Notes under the pieces: model-generated
Database searches by the model: none
What the model was told of the DNA's origin: nothing
Seen by the model: only the letters and a program-made list of their open reading frames with translations
Assembly: GCF_030012985.1 (NCBI RefSeq)
Contig: NZ_CP120233.1
Span: 2,765,501-2,829,500, forward strand
Source: Microbulbifer sp. VAAF005
Lineage (GTDB): Bacteria > Pseudomonadota > Gammaproteobacteria > Pseudomonadales > Cellvibrionaceae
Direction of reading: 5' to 3'
Length of the DNA stretch: 64,000 bases
In this document: positions 9,200 to 17,557 of the stretch, one piece after another
Layout of the letters: each line of letters starts with the position of its first letter
How positions within the stretch are numbered: the stretch's first letter is position 1
Position numbers and translations under genes: made by a program

Positions 9200-12100
9200 C
9201 TACAGGCTCTCAGGGCATCGATATCCACGCAGCAAGCTACGATCAAAAGGATTGTTAACATTAGATGCGATTAATTTAAATTGAGCTTTGCGCCCTTCCT
9301 CTGAGAAGGTAACAAAGTGCTCCGCATTGCTGCGTCCTGCTTCCAAGTCGGAACTCGCCAGTAATCTGTACCACGCCCAATCCCCTTCAAAGTGCTTACG
9401 ATGTACCGTCTCGTTTAAATCTTCGAAGATGATACGCACACGGTTACTTTCACCACCTTGCCAAGTCAGCTTTTTAGCAGTTTTCGGGCCATGGGAATAA
9501 GGTACTCGCTGCTCACCTAACTCAAGTTCAAACAAGCGCACACTTGAGTCCAGTTTCGTTGGTTCAATACGGAAAGAATATGAAGCTCCCTCACCGATAC
9601 TAAAGAAGGTTTTGCGGATACGCTCTGCTCTCCGAAGCTGAGAGAGTGCCTCTCGAGAAAGACTGATTCCCTGCCCTTCAACATACTTAATTTTCCAGTT
9701 TCTGGTATCCACAAAGGGCTTCAGATACTGATTAACAAATTTCTCTTCAATGCCCCCCGGCTTGAAGTACTGGTTAAACTCCATTACCGGCACTTCCTGC
9801 TCTCGGTCACTTCGTAGGGGGTATCGATTAGCCAAGCTATTGCTATAGCTTTGATACACTTCTTCTCGCCAAACGCGATTGATATGTGCTTTCGTCTTGG
9901 CCATTACAAGCCCCCAAGCACTATCAGCGATATCAGTTAACCACTGATCAAATGGTGCTGGCGCATTAGCAGCTTTGACCCGGAGTTGCTTAATGGCATC
10001 ACTACCGCCTGCGAAGCGCGCTTTTGCTCGACCAAAAGCGGCCTGATTAGAATCTGGGGCGCTATCAATCTCCGTTAGATACTCCTGAATTTGATTGATC
10101 GTCGTAAGGTACTCTTGGATCCTAGCCGGCCGACCTTTTTCACTCTGGGTGATTCTTTGAATTTCTTCAAACCTCACATCCACGATGTTGGGCTTATAGT
10201 GATCCTGTAAAGCGCTAGTGGCGCCACCTAATGCTGCTTGCCCGAGTTTTCGAGTGGTGCTCGATACTGGTAAAGGTACTCCTGAAGCACCAACAGGTAC
10301 CTCAGGGCGCAGAGTTAAGCGCGTGTTATCAGAGGTAATCTCCGTAATCGCCAACAATGGCGAATAGATCGGATCAGACAGTTTTGACAGGACATCCAGA
10401 GCTTGGGAGGTACTACCAAATCTTTGGATCTTGAACCCACCAATAAAGCCCTGCCAGCGCTGTAAGTACTCACCCAAATAGATTCGCTTCACTTCCTCAC
10501 CGAGTTTTTCCCGATCGGCTTCAGTAAAGTCCTCTCCACTCAGATCACCGCCATAAATCCAGCGCTCTTCAGCCATATTTGTCATTAGCTGAGAGTCTGC
10601 TCCAAAGTCCAATTCTTTATAGCCAGCTTTGGTGTAAAGGAATGGGATCGTAAAGCTTGGACTATTGGCCCCCATACCAAAAATTTGCTGGGTGTCACCT
10701 CCAATTTCCTGGTAGAGGTCTACAGGAGTCAATCCGAAATCACTATTTTGTAACTGAGCAAACAAACGCTGAGGTACTGGGATTCGACGTAATTGCTGTC
10801 TTGCTCGAGCCACTACTCTTTCATTTGCCTCAATTGAACTGGGCAAAGGTTGAGTAAATAGCTGGTCCAGATGGTAACGTAGCTCTTCCTGCCGAGCCGC
10901 TTCACCTGGCAGTTGCCGCTCCCACCTTGATGTGTAATAAGCTTCTATAGTTTTCAGGTCCAGCTTATCCTTGTTGAAGAACATCAAATAGGTTTTGAGT
11001 GTACTTACCAGCGCAGGATCATTACTACCGAGACGACTCAGGTCACTTTCAATATCACGCAGCAAGGCGGGCAGGTAAATAAACTCTAGCTTATGTCGAT
11101 AAAGATCATTTGCTGCCGTATCTATTCTGGTGTCATATAGCCCCAAATTAGCAATCCAAGGGTGCTCCTCGCGGTCATATACTGCGCTGGCACGCTTGAG
11201 AGGCTCGAGCAAGTTCAATGCACTGATAGGCGTAATACTTTTGCCCTTCAGCTCATTTTCCGCACCTTGGTATTCACTTAGGTTCTCACTGACTTCACCC
11301 ATGGATAATTTGTTCTGCGCAAGGCTTCCACTCCACAGGAAAATGGCTCCGACAAAGCCGGCCGTTAAGGTGGCAAATACCCCCCGGCGCAACCAAAGAT
11401 TGGCCGACTCAATCCGGCGATTAACGCCTACAAGCTCTGCCTCAGGAAAAACTACATCCTTAAGCAGCCTGTTTAAGAAAAAGCTCTTCCCAACACCTTG
11501 GAATTTCGGCCCTACACTTCGCTCCAACCCAAAGTCAGCGGTTACAGAGGACATCATTCGGTCAACAGGGCTACCTTCCTGTGTGCCACTGGTAAAATAA
11601 ACTCCCCTGACCATCGGTACTGTTTCATAGCGATTTGGGCCAAAAGTTTGTTTTACAAAATCTGCCAGGATATCCGTTAGGCTCTCCATTCGAGCAGGGA
11701 AACCTTGCAGTAATGCCCGCTTCTCTATATTTCGTTCCTGATGAACACGCCATAAAACTCGCTGGTTCAAACGCTCTATCAGTTGCTCAAATTCACCTTT
11801 AAAGTTATCGAGAGGGGCACCAACTGTTGCATTGGCTTCGCGGGGGAAGCTCATTCCCCAAACTTGTTCACGCTCAGCTTGTGAGAGATTGTCGAAAAAT
11901 TCAGTAAAACCTGCCACCAAGTCACATTTTGTGAAAGTGAGGTAGATAGGAAAACGAATTCCCAGCTCTTGCTGAAGTTCATTTACTCGCTGACGAAGAA
12001 CTTTTGCTTGGTGTTGTCGCTGCTCTTCTGTTTGCACCATTAAGTCTTGCAAACTAATTGCAACCAAAGCGCCGTTAATCGGACGTCTACGACGATACCT

Positions 12101-12742
12101 TTTTAACAAGCTCAAAAAAGCCTTCCAGGCACTATTATCGTAAACCCGGTGGCTATCTTGGGTTGTATAACGTCCAGCAGTATCAATTAATACTGCATCA
12201 TTGGTGAACCACCAATCACAGTTACGGGTACCACCTACCCCACCGAGAGCTTCTTTCCCATGACTCTGAGCCAAGGGAAATTCCAACCCGGAGTTCACCA
12301 AGGCCGTTGTTTTACCACACCCGGGAGGACCAATAATGATGTACCAGGGAAGTTGATAAAGGGATACCTGTCCCTTGTCTGACTTGAACCGGGCACTGCG
12401 TAACACACTCATTGCTTCACGGAAGCGACCTGAAAGGGCTTCCATCTCCTCAAGAGAGCGCTCTTCGTCTGGATCTGCAGAATCAGCTTCTTGGGACTCT
12501 TCAATGCCTTTAATTAAAGCTTGATTTTGGCGCCGTTCCACCAGCCACTGACTAAGGTTCCACACCAGCCAAATAGCAAAAATAAAGACGATAATCGTTA
12601 GCCGGACAGAGTGCGAAAGCGTGGCATTATCGCTGCCAAACTTAATGTAATCAGCCGCAAACCAAATAAGAAGGGAAAGGGCTGACAACCCTATAAACCC
12701 CAGCACCCACTTATTGGTAAAAAAATTACGCAAGTGTTTCAT
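9200..12742 (-). CDS. tssM: T6SS membrane complex subunit TssM (IcmF)
   Basis: An inner-membrane protein of about 1180 residues. Two membrane segments near the N terminus (WVLGFIGLSALSLLIWFA and LTIIVFIFAIWLVWNL) are followed by a cytoplasmic NTPase-like domain with a Walker A motif, GPPGCGKT (about residues 138-145), and TKCD. A third membrane segment, near residues 452-470, leads into the large periplasmic part. A longer frame opens at 12754, but the ATG at 12742 has GGAG six bases upstream, whereas the first ATG has its purines directly against it, so I prefer 12742. TssM joins TssJ and TssL in the trans-envelope complex. The Walker A motif is intact. Confidence 0.95.
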   Translation of the reverse strand: MKHLRNFFTNKWVLGFIGLSALSLLIWFAADYIKFGSDNATLSHSVRLTIIVFIFAIWLVWNLSQWLVERRQNQALIKGIEESQEADSADPDEERSLEEMEALSGRFREAMSVLRSARFKSDKGQVSLYQLPWYIIIGPPGCGKTTALVNSGLEFPLAQSHGKEALGGVGGTRNCDWWFTNDAVLIDTAGRYTTQDSHRVYDNSAWKAFLSLLKRYRRRRPINGALVAISLQDLMVQTEEQRQHQAKVLRQRVNELQQELGIRFPIYLTFTKCDLVAGFTEFFDNLSQAEREQVWGMSFPREANATVGAPLDNFKGEFEQLIERLNQRVLWRVHQERNIEKRALLQGFPARMESLTDILADFVKQTFGPNRYETVPMVRGVYFTSGTQEGSPVDRMMSSVTADFGLERSVGPKFQGVGKSFFLNRLLKDVVFPEAELVGVNRRIESANLWLRRGVFATLTAGFVGAIFLWSGSLAQNKLSMGEVSENLSEYQGAENELKGKSITPISALNLLEPLKRASAVYDREEHPWIANLGLYDTRIDTAANDLYRHKLEFIYLPALLRDIESDLSRLGSNDPALVSTLKTYLMFFNKDKLDLKTIEAYYTSRWERQLPGEAARQEELRYHLDQLFTQPLPSSIEANERVVARARQQLRRIPVPQRLFAQLQNSDFGLTPVDLYQEIGGDTQQIFGMGANSPSFTIPFLYTKAGYKELDFGADSQLMTNMAEERWIYGGDLSGEDFTEADREKLGEEVKRIYLGEYLQRWQGFIGGFKIQRFGSTSQALDVLSKLSDPIYSPLLAITEITSDNTRLTLRPEVPVGASGVPLPVSSTTRKLGQAALGGATSALQDHYKPNIVDVRFEEIQRITQSEKGRPARIQEYLTTINQIQEYLTEIDSAPDSNQAAFGRAKARFAGGSDAIKQLRVKAANAPAPFDQWLTDIADSAWGLVMAKTKAHINRVWREEVYQSYSNSLANRYPLRSDREQEVPVMEFNQYFKPGGIEEKFVNQYLKPFVDTRNWKIKYVEGQGISLSREALSQLRRAERIRKTFFSIGEGASYSFRIEPTKLDSSVRLFELELGEQRVPYSHGPKTAKKLTWQGGESNRVRIIFEDLNETVHRKHFEGDWAWYRLLASSDLEAGRSNAEHFVTFSEEGRKAQFKLIASNVNNPFDRSLLRGYRCPESL

Positions 12743-12799
12743 GAATTGCTCCATCTTCCAGAGTATCTATCGCACCCCGGATCAATATCAGCCCGAGTG

Positions 12800-13663
12800 T
12801 TACCCTTCCCCTTGCGGAGACTCACTATCACTTTTGGACAAATCTAAAATTTGGTCTGCGACTGGTGTCGTCGTTTCATATAACCACCAGCGATAACCAC
12901 TGTAAGTTGCAACTAACAAGCCCAGGACCACACTCATAATCACCCATAGGGGAATGTAGTGAATAAGCCGTGACTTTCGCTCTACACATCCCTCCCAGCG
13001 CGGCGAAAGATCTCTATCCATTGGCTGCTTGTGTTGCTCAATTGTTCTGTACAGCTCATCACGAATTTGTTCTATCTGCTCATGCCCACGTTGCACGAGT
13101 CGATATTTGCCCTGAAAACCTAGGCTTAAACACAGATAAAAGAGTTCGAGCAATTCCAGATGACTTGCGGGGGTTTCCAGCATTCGCTGTAATATGACAA
13201 AACACTTCTCCCCACCAAATGTCTCCTTGTGGAATAGACTGAGCAGGGAGTGCTGGCTCCAACCGCTGGCAGTCCCCCAAGGTGTTGTCAAAACTACCTC
13301 ATCTACAACAGTGCAAAGCAGATAACGGGCAGTTAGTACTGACTCTGGCGTAAGGGCAAGCTGCTTTGCTTCCCTTTCGAAGCTTTGAATTTCCGTGGTA
13401 AGCCGTTTATGCAGATCAGGAACATTAGCGTGATTCATTGTTGTACGTAACTTAATGATTACGCCTAATAACTTTGAGGCCGCAGATACTAACGGGTTAA
13501 GGCTATTGCGCACCTGGGCCTCGACAGGGGCATCCTGGCTGGCAAAGAATTGTGGCTGGGCCTGAGCTGCTGTCGGTGCCGCCGCAGCACCGGGTGTTGG
13601 AATCAAAACTGTTCTATCACCGGCATTGGGCGCTCGCGGCGGAGTAAAACTATCATTACTCAT
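12800..13663 (-). CDS. tssL: T6SS membrane complex subunit TssL (DotU/ImpK)
   Basis: A 287-residue protein. Residues 1-55 form a Pro/Ala-rich leader, then comes the cytoplasmic DotU domain with NPLVSAASKLLGVIIKLR, the YLLCTVVDEVVLTTPWG motif, SLLSLFHKETFGGEKCF and YLCLSLGFQGKYRL, all typical. A single C-terminal membrane segment (PLWVIMSVVLGLLVATYSGY) anchors it in the inner membrane. No OmpA-like peptidoglycan-binding domain is present. It sits directly after tssK (one-base gap) and before tssM. Confidence 0.95.
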   Translation of the reverse strand: MSNDSFTPPRAPNAGDRTVLIPTPGAAAAPTAAQAQPQFFASQDAPVEAQVRNSLNPLVSAASKLLGVIIKLRTTMNHANVPDLHKRLTTEIQSFEREAKQLALTPESVLTARYLLCTVVDEVVLTTPWGTASGWSQHSLLSLFHKETFGGEKCFVILQRMLETPASHLELLELFYLCLSLGFQGKYRLVQRGHEQIEQIRDELYRTIEQHKQPMDRDLSPRWEGCVERKSRLIHYIPLWVIMSVVLGLLVATYSGYRWWLYETTTPVADQILDLSKSDSESPQGEG

Positions 13664-13664
13664 A

Positions 13665-15002
13665 TCAATTATTCCTTATAGCCCAGAGTTCCATGGTCAA
13701 TCCAGGAAACTCAGCGCCAAGATGTACCGCAAAACCGCCCGAACGAGTCATGGCTTGCCACAGTTCTCCGCTACGCTCGACTTCAAAGTAAGTAAACCCA
13801 GCATGGTAAGGAATTTGTCGAGGAGCTACAGGCAGCGGACGCAGAGTCAAACCAGGCAGCTGTGCAGAGATTAGCTCTCTAATCGCTTCGACAGGGGCGA
13901 CCTTCGCCTGTGTCGGGAATCGGCTACGCAATAGGTCGCCAGGCATATCGGCTTTAGCAGCCATAATAAAGCTGGCCGACTTTAATAATGATGGGTCCGT
14001 AACGGGCGCAACATAAATTCCAAACTTGCGCTGAACCAACTCCATTGCGATCGCTGTTTGCTCCAGTACAGTGGACAGAGACTGCCTAAGCGCCGAAAAC
14101 AATCCGGCAAAGCTAACCTGTAAATCTTCATGGGCATAAGCAGGAATTTCTGGAGGACGTTTGGACTGAGAAGTAAAAGTCGAAAGCTCACCGGCCAACT
14201 GGAGCAATTCAAGAAACAAGCTATGCGGATGCAAGCGAGGCTGAGCCGTAATTTGTTTCAAAAGAGGCTCAAAACGGTTTATTACTTGCAGCAATAAATA
14301 ATCAGCAATTTCTGCAGAGCCACTACGACCACTATCACTTAGGCGATGGCCTAGAGCTGAACCTCGGTGATCAAGTAACCCTTTAACTTCTTCAATATAC
14401 GCATTGATTACCGAGGAGGTCTCCGCATTTAGCAACGGCGGAATATAGTCAGCATCCAACTCCACCGGCTTTTCCGGTTGGCGCTCTTTAATTCGGGCAA
14501 CGCCAACCGCAGCGTAACCGCTGAGGTCATCACTGCCCAACTTCAGACAAGCCCTTAACTTTCCGACCTGAATCCGTGCGGATTCACCGGATGACGCAGC
14601 ACTATTTCTAGCGTCAAAATTCGAAGCCTGATAACGAGCCTGAGGGAAATCCTCTTGATCCCTAATAGACTCCTGGCTACCCGGGCGCTTCATCGGCACA
14701 CACAGGTAAACTACTTCATCGCGAGTATTAACCGGAACGTCCAAAACATCCGGCAAATGCTCAGTCTCAGGGGCAAGTATCGGAGTGCCATCTGGAAAAA
14801 CAGCTTTCACTCTCGATAGAGAAATTTTCCCCATCGATAACGGTTCGCTGTCAATTGCCAGTTCCACAATCCCCCAGGTGTAAGGTCCAAGGGGAGCTGT
14901 GCGCGCTTCGACAAGCTGTTCGAGATAGCGATCCTGTTGTTGAAAATGCTGAGGGCGCAAAAACATACCCTCGCTCCAGATCACCTTATTGTTTGCCGAC
15001 AT
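13665..15002 (-). CDS. tssK: T6SS baseplate subunit TssK (ImpJ/VasE)
   Basis: A 445-residue protein with the family N-terminus KVIWSEGMFLRPQHFQQQDR and the C-terminal receptor-binding-like region ending in FEVERSGELWQAMTRSGG and a GAEFPGLTMELWAI tail. TssK links the baseplate to the TssJLM membrane complex. It lies between tssJ, from which it is separated by a perfect inverted repeat, and tssL, which begins one base after its stop. Length is as expected for the family. Confidence 0.95.
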   Translation of the reverse strand: MSANNKVIWSEGMFLRPQHFQQQDRYLEQLVEARTAPLGPYTWGIVELAIDSEPLSMGKISLSRVKAVFPDGTPILAPETEHLPDVLDVPVNTRDEVVYLCVPMKRPGSQESIRDQEDFPQARYQASNFDARNSAASSGESARIQVGKLRACLKLGSDDLSGYAAVGVARIKERQPEKPVELDADYIPPLLNAETSSVINAYIEEVKGLLDHRGSALGHRLSDSGRSGSAEIADYLLLQVINRFEPLLKQITAQPRLHPHSLFLELLQLAGELSTFTSQSKRPPEIPAYAHEDLQVSFAGLFSALRQSLSTVLEQTAIAMELVQRKFGIYVAPVTDPSLLKSASFIMAAKADMPGDLLRSRFPTQAKVAPVEAIRELISAQLPGLTLRPLPVAPRQIPYHAGFTYFEVERSGELWQAMTRSGGFAVHLGAEFPGLTMELWAIRNN

Positions 15003-15036
15003 AAATGTTCCTTAGAAAAGCTCGCATAATATTTTT

Positions 15037-15074
15037 AGGGCAAAAGTTATTACCCTAGCAATAACTTTTGCCCT
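15037..15074 (-). repeat. Perfect 15-bp inverted repeat between tssJ and tssK
   Basis: AGGGCAAAAGTTATT at 15037-15051 and its exact reverse complement at 15060-15074 enclose the 8-base spacer ACCCTAGC. The right arm overlaps the last two bases of the tssJ stop codon. On the minus strand the hairpin is followed by AAAAAT rather than a U run, so it is not a textbook terminator of tssJ. Likely roles are transcript processing or stabilisation. Confidence 0.75.
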
Positions 15075-15681
15075 ACTGAGATTGCTGCATATCAGGGAGC
15101 GTCTTTTTCATTCGTTCATAATCTTCTTTGGAGATAGTCACTGTATCTCCATTTTCATCATCGTCACCGCGAGTAGTCAGCTTTGCCCTGCGGCGCTTGG
15201 CAATATCTTCGGGCGAACCAATTCGCGTATCGGCAAGCGATACCTCATATTCATTTTTCTTGTGATCTGTAATTGGCAGCACCATTAATGCCTGAGCATC
15301 TTGATACTGTACAAACTCCGCTAATAGACCGATATATTTAACATCTGGTGTAAGTGCCAGTTCTTCTATTCGCTGCTCTCCCGGAGCGAGTTCCTTGAGA
15401 ATCACCGTATCAATCAAGTCATTACCCAAACGCGATTGCGCATTTTCATAAAGATTCAGGAAGTCTTCACGAGCAAACTGGCGCTCATCCGCAAGCATAA
15501 ATACTCGGATAACGACGGGTGAAGCTCGGCCATCATCATCGGGGTTTATATCATTTTGCGTTTCAACAACTAATTCGAGGCTGGTATCCAGGTTTAACGT
15601 TCGCCTTGTCGTTTGACAACCGACAACTGCGACAGTCAGAACCGCTATTAAACTGAGTTGAAATAGTTTCTTAATCGACAC
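15073..15681 (-). CDS. tssJ: T6SS outer-membrane lipoprotein TssJ (VasD)
   Basis: A lipoprotein of about 202 residues if it starts at the GTG at 15681, which has an AGGG ribosome site eight bases upstream. The frame is open further upstream to 15732, but that would overlap the 3' end of tagH and leave a non-signal leader. From the GTG the N-terminus is a lysine-containing signal peptide ending in a lipobox VVGC with the lipidated Cys at residue 22. Then come a TssJ-like stretch VIRVFMLADERQFAREDF and LAPGEQRIEELALTPDVKYI. TssJ anchors the TssLM complex in the outer membrane. The acidic C-terminal tail (DDDENGD) is variable in the family. Confidence 0.9.
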   Translation of the reverse strand: MSIKKLFQLSLIAVLTVAVVGCQTTRRTLNLDTSLELVVETQNDINPDDDGRASPVVIRVFMLADERQFAREDFLNLYENAQSRLGNDLIDTVILKELAPGEQRIEELALTPDVKYIGLLAEFVQYQDAQALMVLPITDHKKNEYEVSLADTRIGSPEDIAKRRRAKLTTRGDDDENGDTVTISKEDYERMKKTLPDMQQSQ

Positions 15682-15709
15682 AAGCAATTCCCTCTTTTTC
15701 GTCAACTTA

Positions 15710-17454
15710 TTAATTTGTAATATTTCGAGCATTTTTTAACTCTGATAACTGATTTTCATATGTAACTGCAAATTCATCACCAAATAACTTGCGATAGCAA
15801 TTATCTGGATCACCTACTAGCTCCCTGTAAATTGCAGTGAATCCTTCCCATTTTTTTGCATTTTTGTTTCCAAAAACACCGGAAGTATTTCCCAGTCTCC
15901 GCTCAATGTTCTCAGGGCTAAAGAATTTGAGCATGGCACTGTAACCAGCTCTCATTCCAGCCAAAACCGCAACTTGATGATCTGACAAATCATCAAAACT
16001 ATCTTTCACTGCCTCAGCCGGATTCATAAACGCACCGGTACCCGCAAACATAGCTTCCAGAGCATCCCTTTCTGTAACACTGAACTTCAGAGGGTTGTTG
16101 GCCTCTGTTTGAATCATGGTTCTCTGAACACGCAACTCATTCTTAATACTGTTTCGCGCGCGTAAAAGGTCAATGAGACGAGCCACCGTCTCTCGCACAA
16201 TCTCTGCAGCTTGTTGGTCCGCCTGTTGTAATTGGGCTGGATTCATATTCAGGCCGAGGGTGGAGGCAAAAACACTACCCCCAGAGGCTCCCATGGGTTG
16301 TGCAGCTGGCGGCTGTTGCAAATGCGAAAATTGTTGGGCCTGAGTTGCCATATCAGGTTGCGGGGTTGCCATATTCGGTTGCGGAGTTGCCGGCCCCGTA
16401 CTAAACCCTGGAGCGCCATCGACTTGCTGCCCCTGCATAGCAGCAAAAGAACCAGCGAAGGGGTTATCCTGCGCTGGTGGAGTTACTGGCTGCTGGGTAA
16501 CCTGCACGGGCGACTGAGGCTGCGCAAGCTGGGGCTGGGGCTGTATAGCCTGAGGTTGTGGTATCGGAGCCACCACAGGCTGCGACATTTCCTGGAATCC
16601 CCCATTGGAACTTGGGGCTGGGGAGGTGCCATTTGAGGTTCGGGCACTGCAACTGTTTCAACAACAGGCTCCGGCACCGGCTGAGGGTTTAGCTGCATTG
16701 AGTGCTGGTCAGCTGGTACATGGTCTTCTGCACTTCCATCTTTCCACCACTCATCATCAGACCACTGATTACCCGATTGCTGTTGATCAGTAGAACCTAA
16801 TAACCCTCCCATTGGTGATGCTTCTGGAGCACCACCAGCGAGGCCGGACTGACTAAAGGTGGCAAGCGGATCTAGGGGAGCCGATTCCGCAGTAAGGAGG
16901 CTATCGCTGGAAGGGGTATTACTCTGACCGCCTAACCCCACTGAACCCCACTCCCCGGTTTCAGCAGCACCTGTAGGTGCGCCTGAACCCGGCTCAAGCC
17001 AACTATCTAATTCCTTTGCTTCAGCCTGGCTTTGCATTTTTGCCATGGCATCTGCACTAAACGTTGTCCGATCCGAGGTATCGAGAAAATCTGCACTGCC
17101 CAGCCCTTTGGGAAGCTCCCCTTGCTCTTTGGGCTTACGCAATGAAACTTTTAATTTATATTCTCCGAGAACGATAAGATCGCCCTCTTTTAATGGAACC
17201 TGGTTTCCCTTCCCTAGCGGATTTTCCGAATCATTGTAATAAGTACCATTAGTACTTGTATCTACCAAAAAATATTGATTTTCAGCAAAGGAGATCTGTG
17301 CGTGCTTTGAGGAAACCACCCGATCCGGATCAGGTAAAACCCAATAATTATCGGCAGAGCGACCCAGACTGCCACCAGCTTTCGTGAACAGTTTTGTATG
17401 TTTAAGCATATTGGCGCCAGAAGGGTCGGCCAATACAGATAGAATTAGATCCAT
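15710..17454 (-). pseudogene. tagH: T6SS FHA-domain protein TagH/Fha (ImpI), reading frame broken near 16,600
   Basis: Two frames together make one TagH protein of about 580 residues. The upstream frame (17454-16483) has an N-terminal FHA domain: GGSLGRSADNYWVLPD, VSSKHAQISF and a DTSTNGTYYN core that reads phosphothreonine peptides. It is followed by a Pro/Gln-rich linker. The downstream frame (16588-15710) has the T6SS-specific C-terminal domain (RETVARLIDLLRARNSIK, then NNPLKFSVTERDALEAMF). The frames meet at a run of five C on the plus strand (16599-16603); one extra base there joins them as PMGGFQEMSQPVV. Fha proteins activate T6SS assembly when phosphorylated by PpkA and are reset by a PP2C phosphatase, one of which is encoded divergently nearby. 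It may be a sequencing error, a true break or slippage. Confidence 0.85.
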
Positions 17455-17524
17455 TTATTCCTGACTCACAATAGTGGTTTATTCAAGGTCTTCAGGTAAA
17501 TCTTTTGCTGATTTAATTCTGCAA

Positions 17525-17557
17525 AAATCCAGTCCTTGGGCAGTTAAGCCCAAGGAC
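17525..17557 (-). terminator. Intrinsic terminator/attenuator at the end of the TssB-TssC fusion gene
   Basis: On the minus strand GTCCTTGGGC and GCCCAAGGAC form a perfect 10-base-pair stem with the 6-base loop TTAACT, followed after TGGA by TTTTT. The TAA stop codon of the fusion gene lies in the loop itself. A terminator here would set transcription of the fusion gene partly apart from tagH-tssJ and the rest. Confidence 0.7.

Noticed and set aside
16483..16603. Programmed -1 frameshifting in tagH as the main explanation
   Set aside because: The G5 run lacks a clear slippery heptamer with a downstream structure, and other genes in the window show the same homopolymer signature, so error is favoured; kept as a lower-rank alternative.
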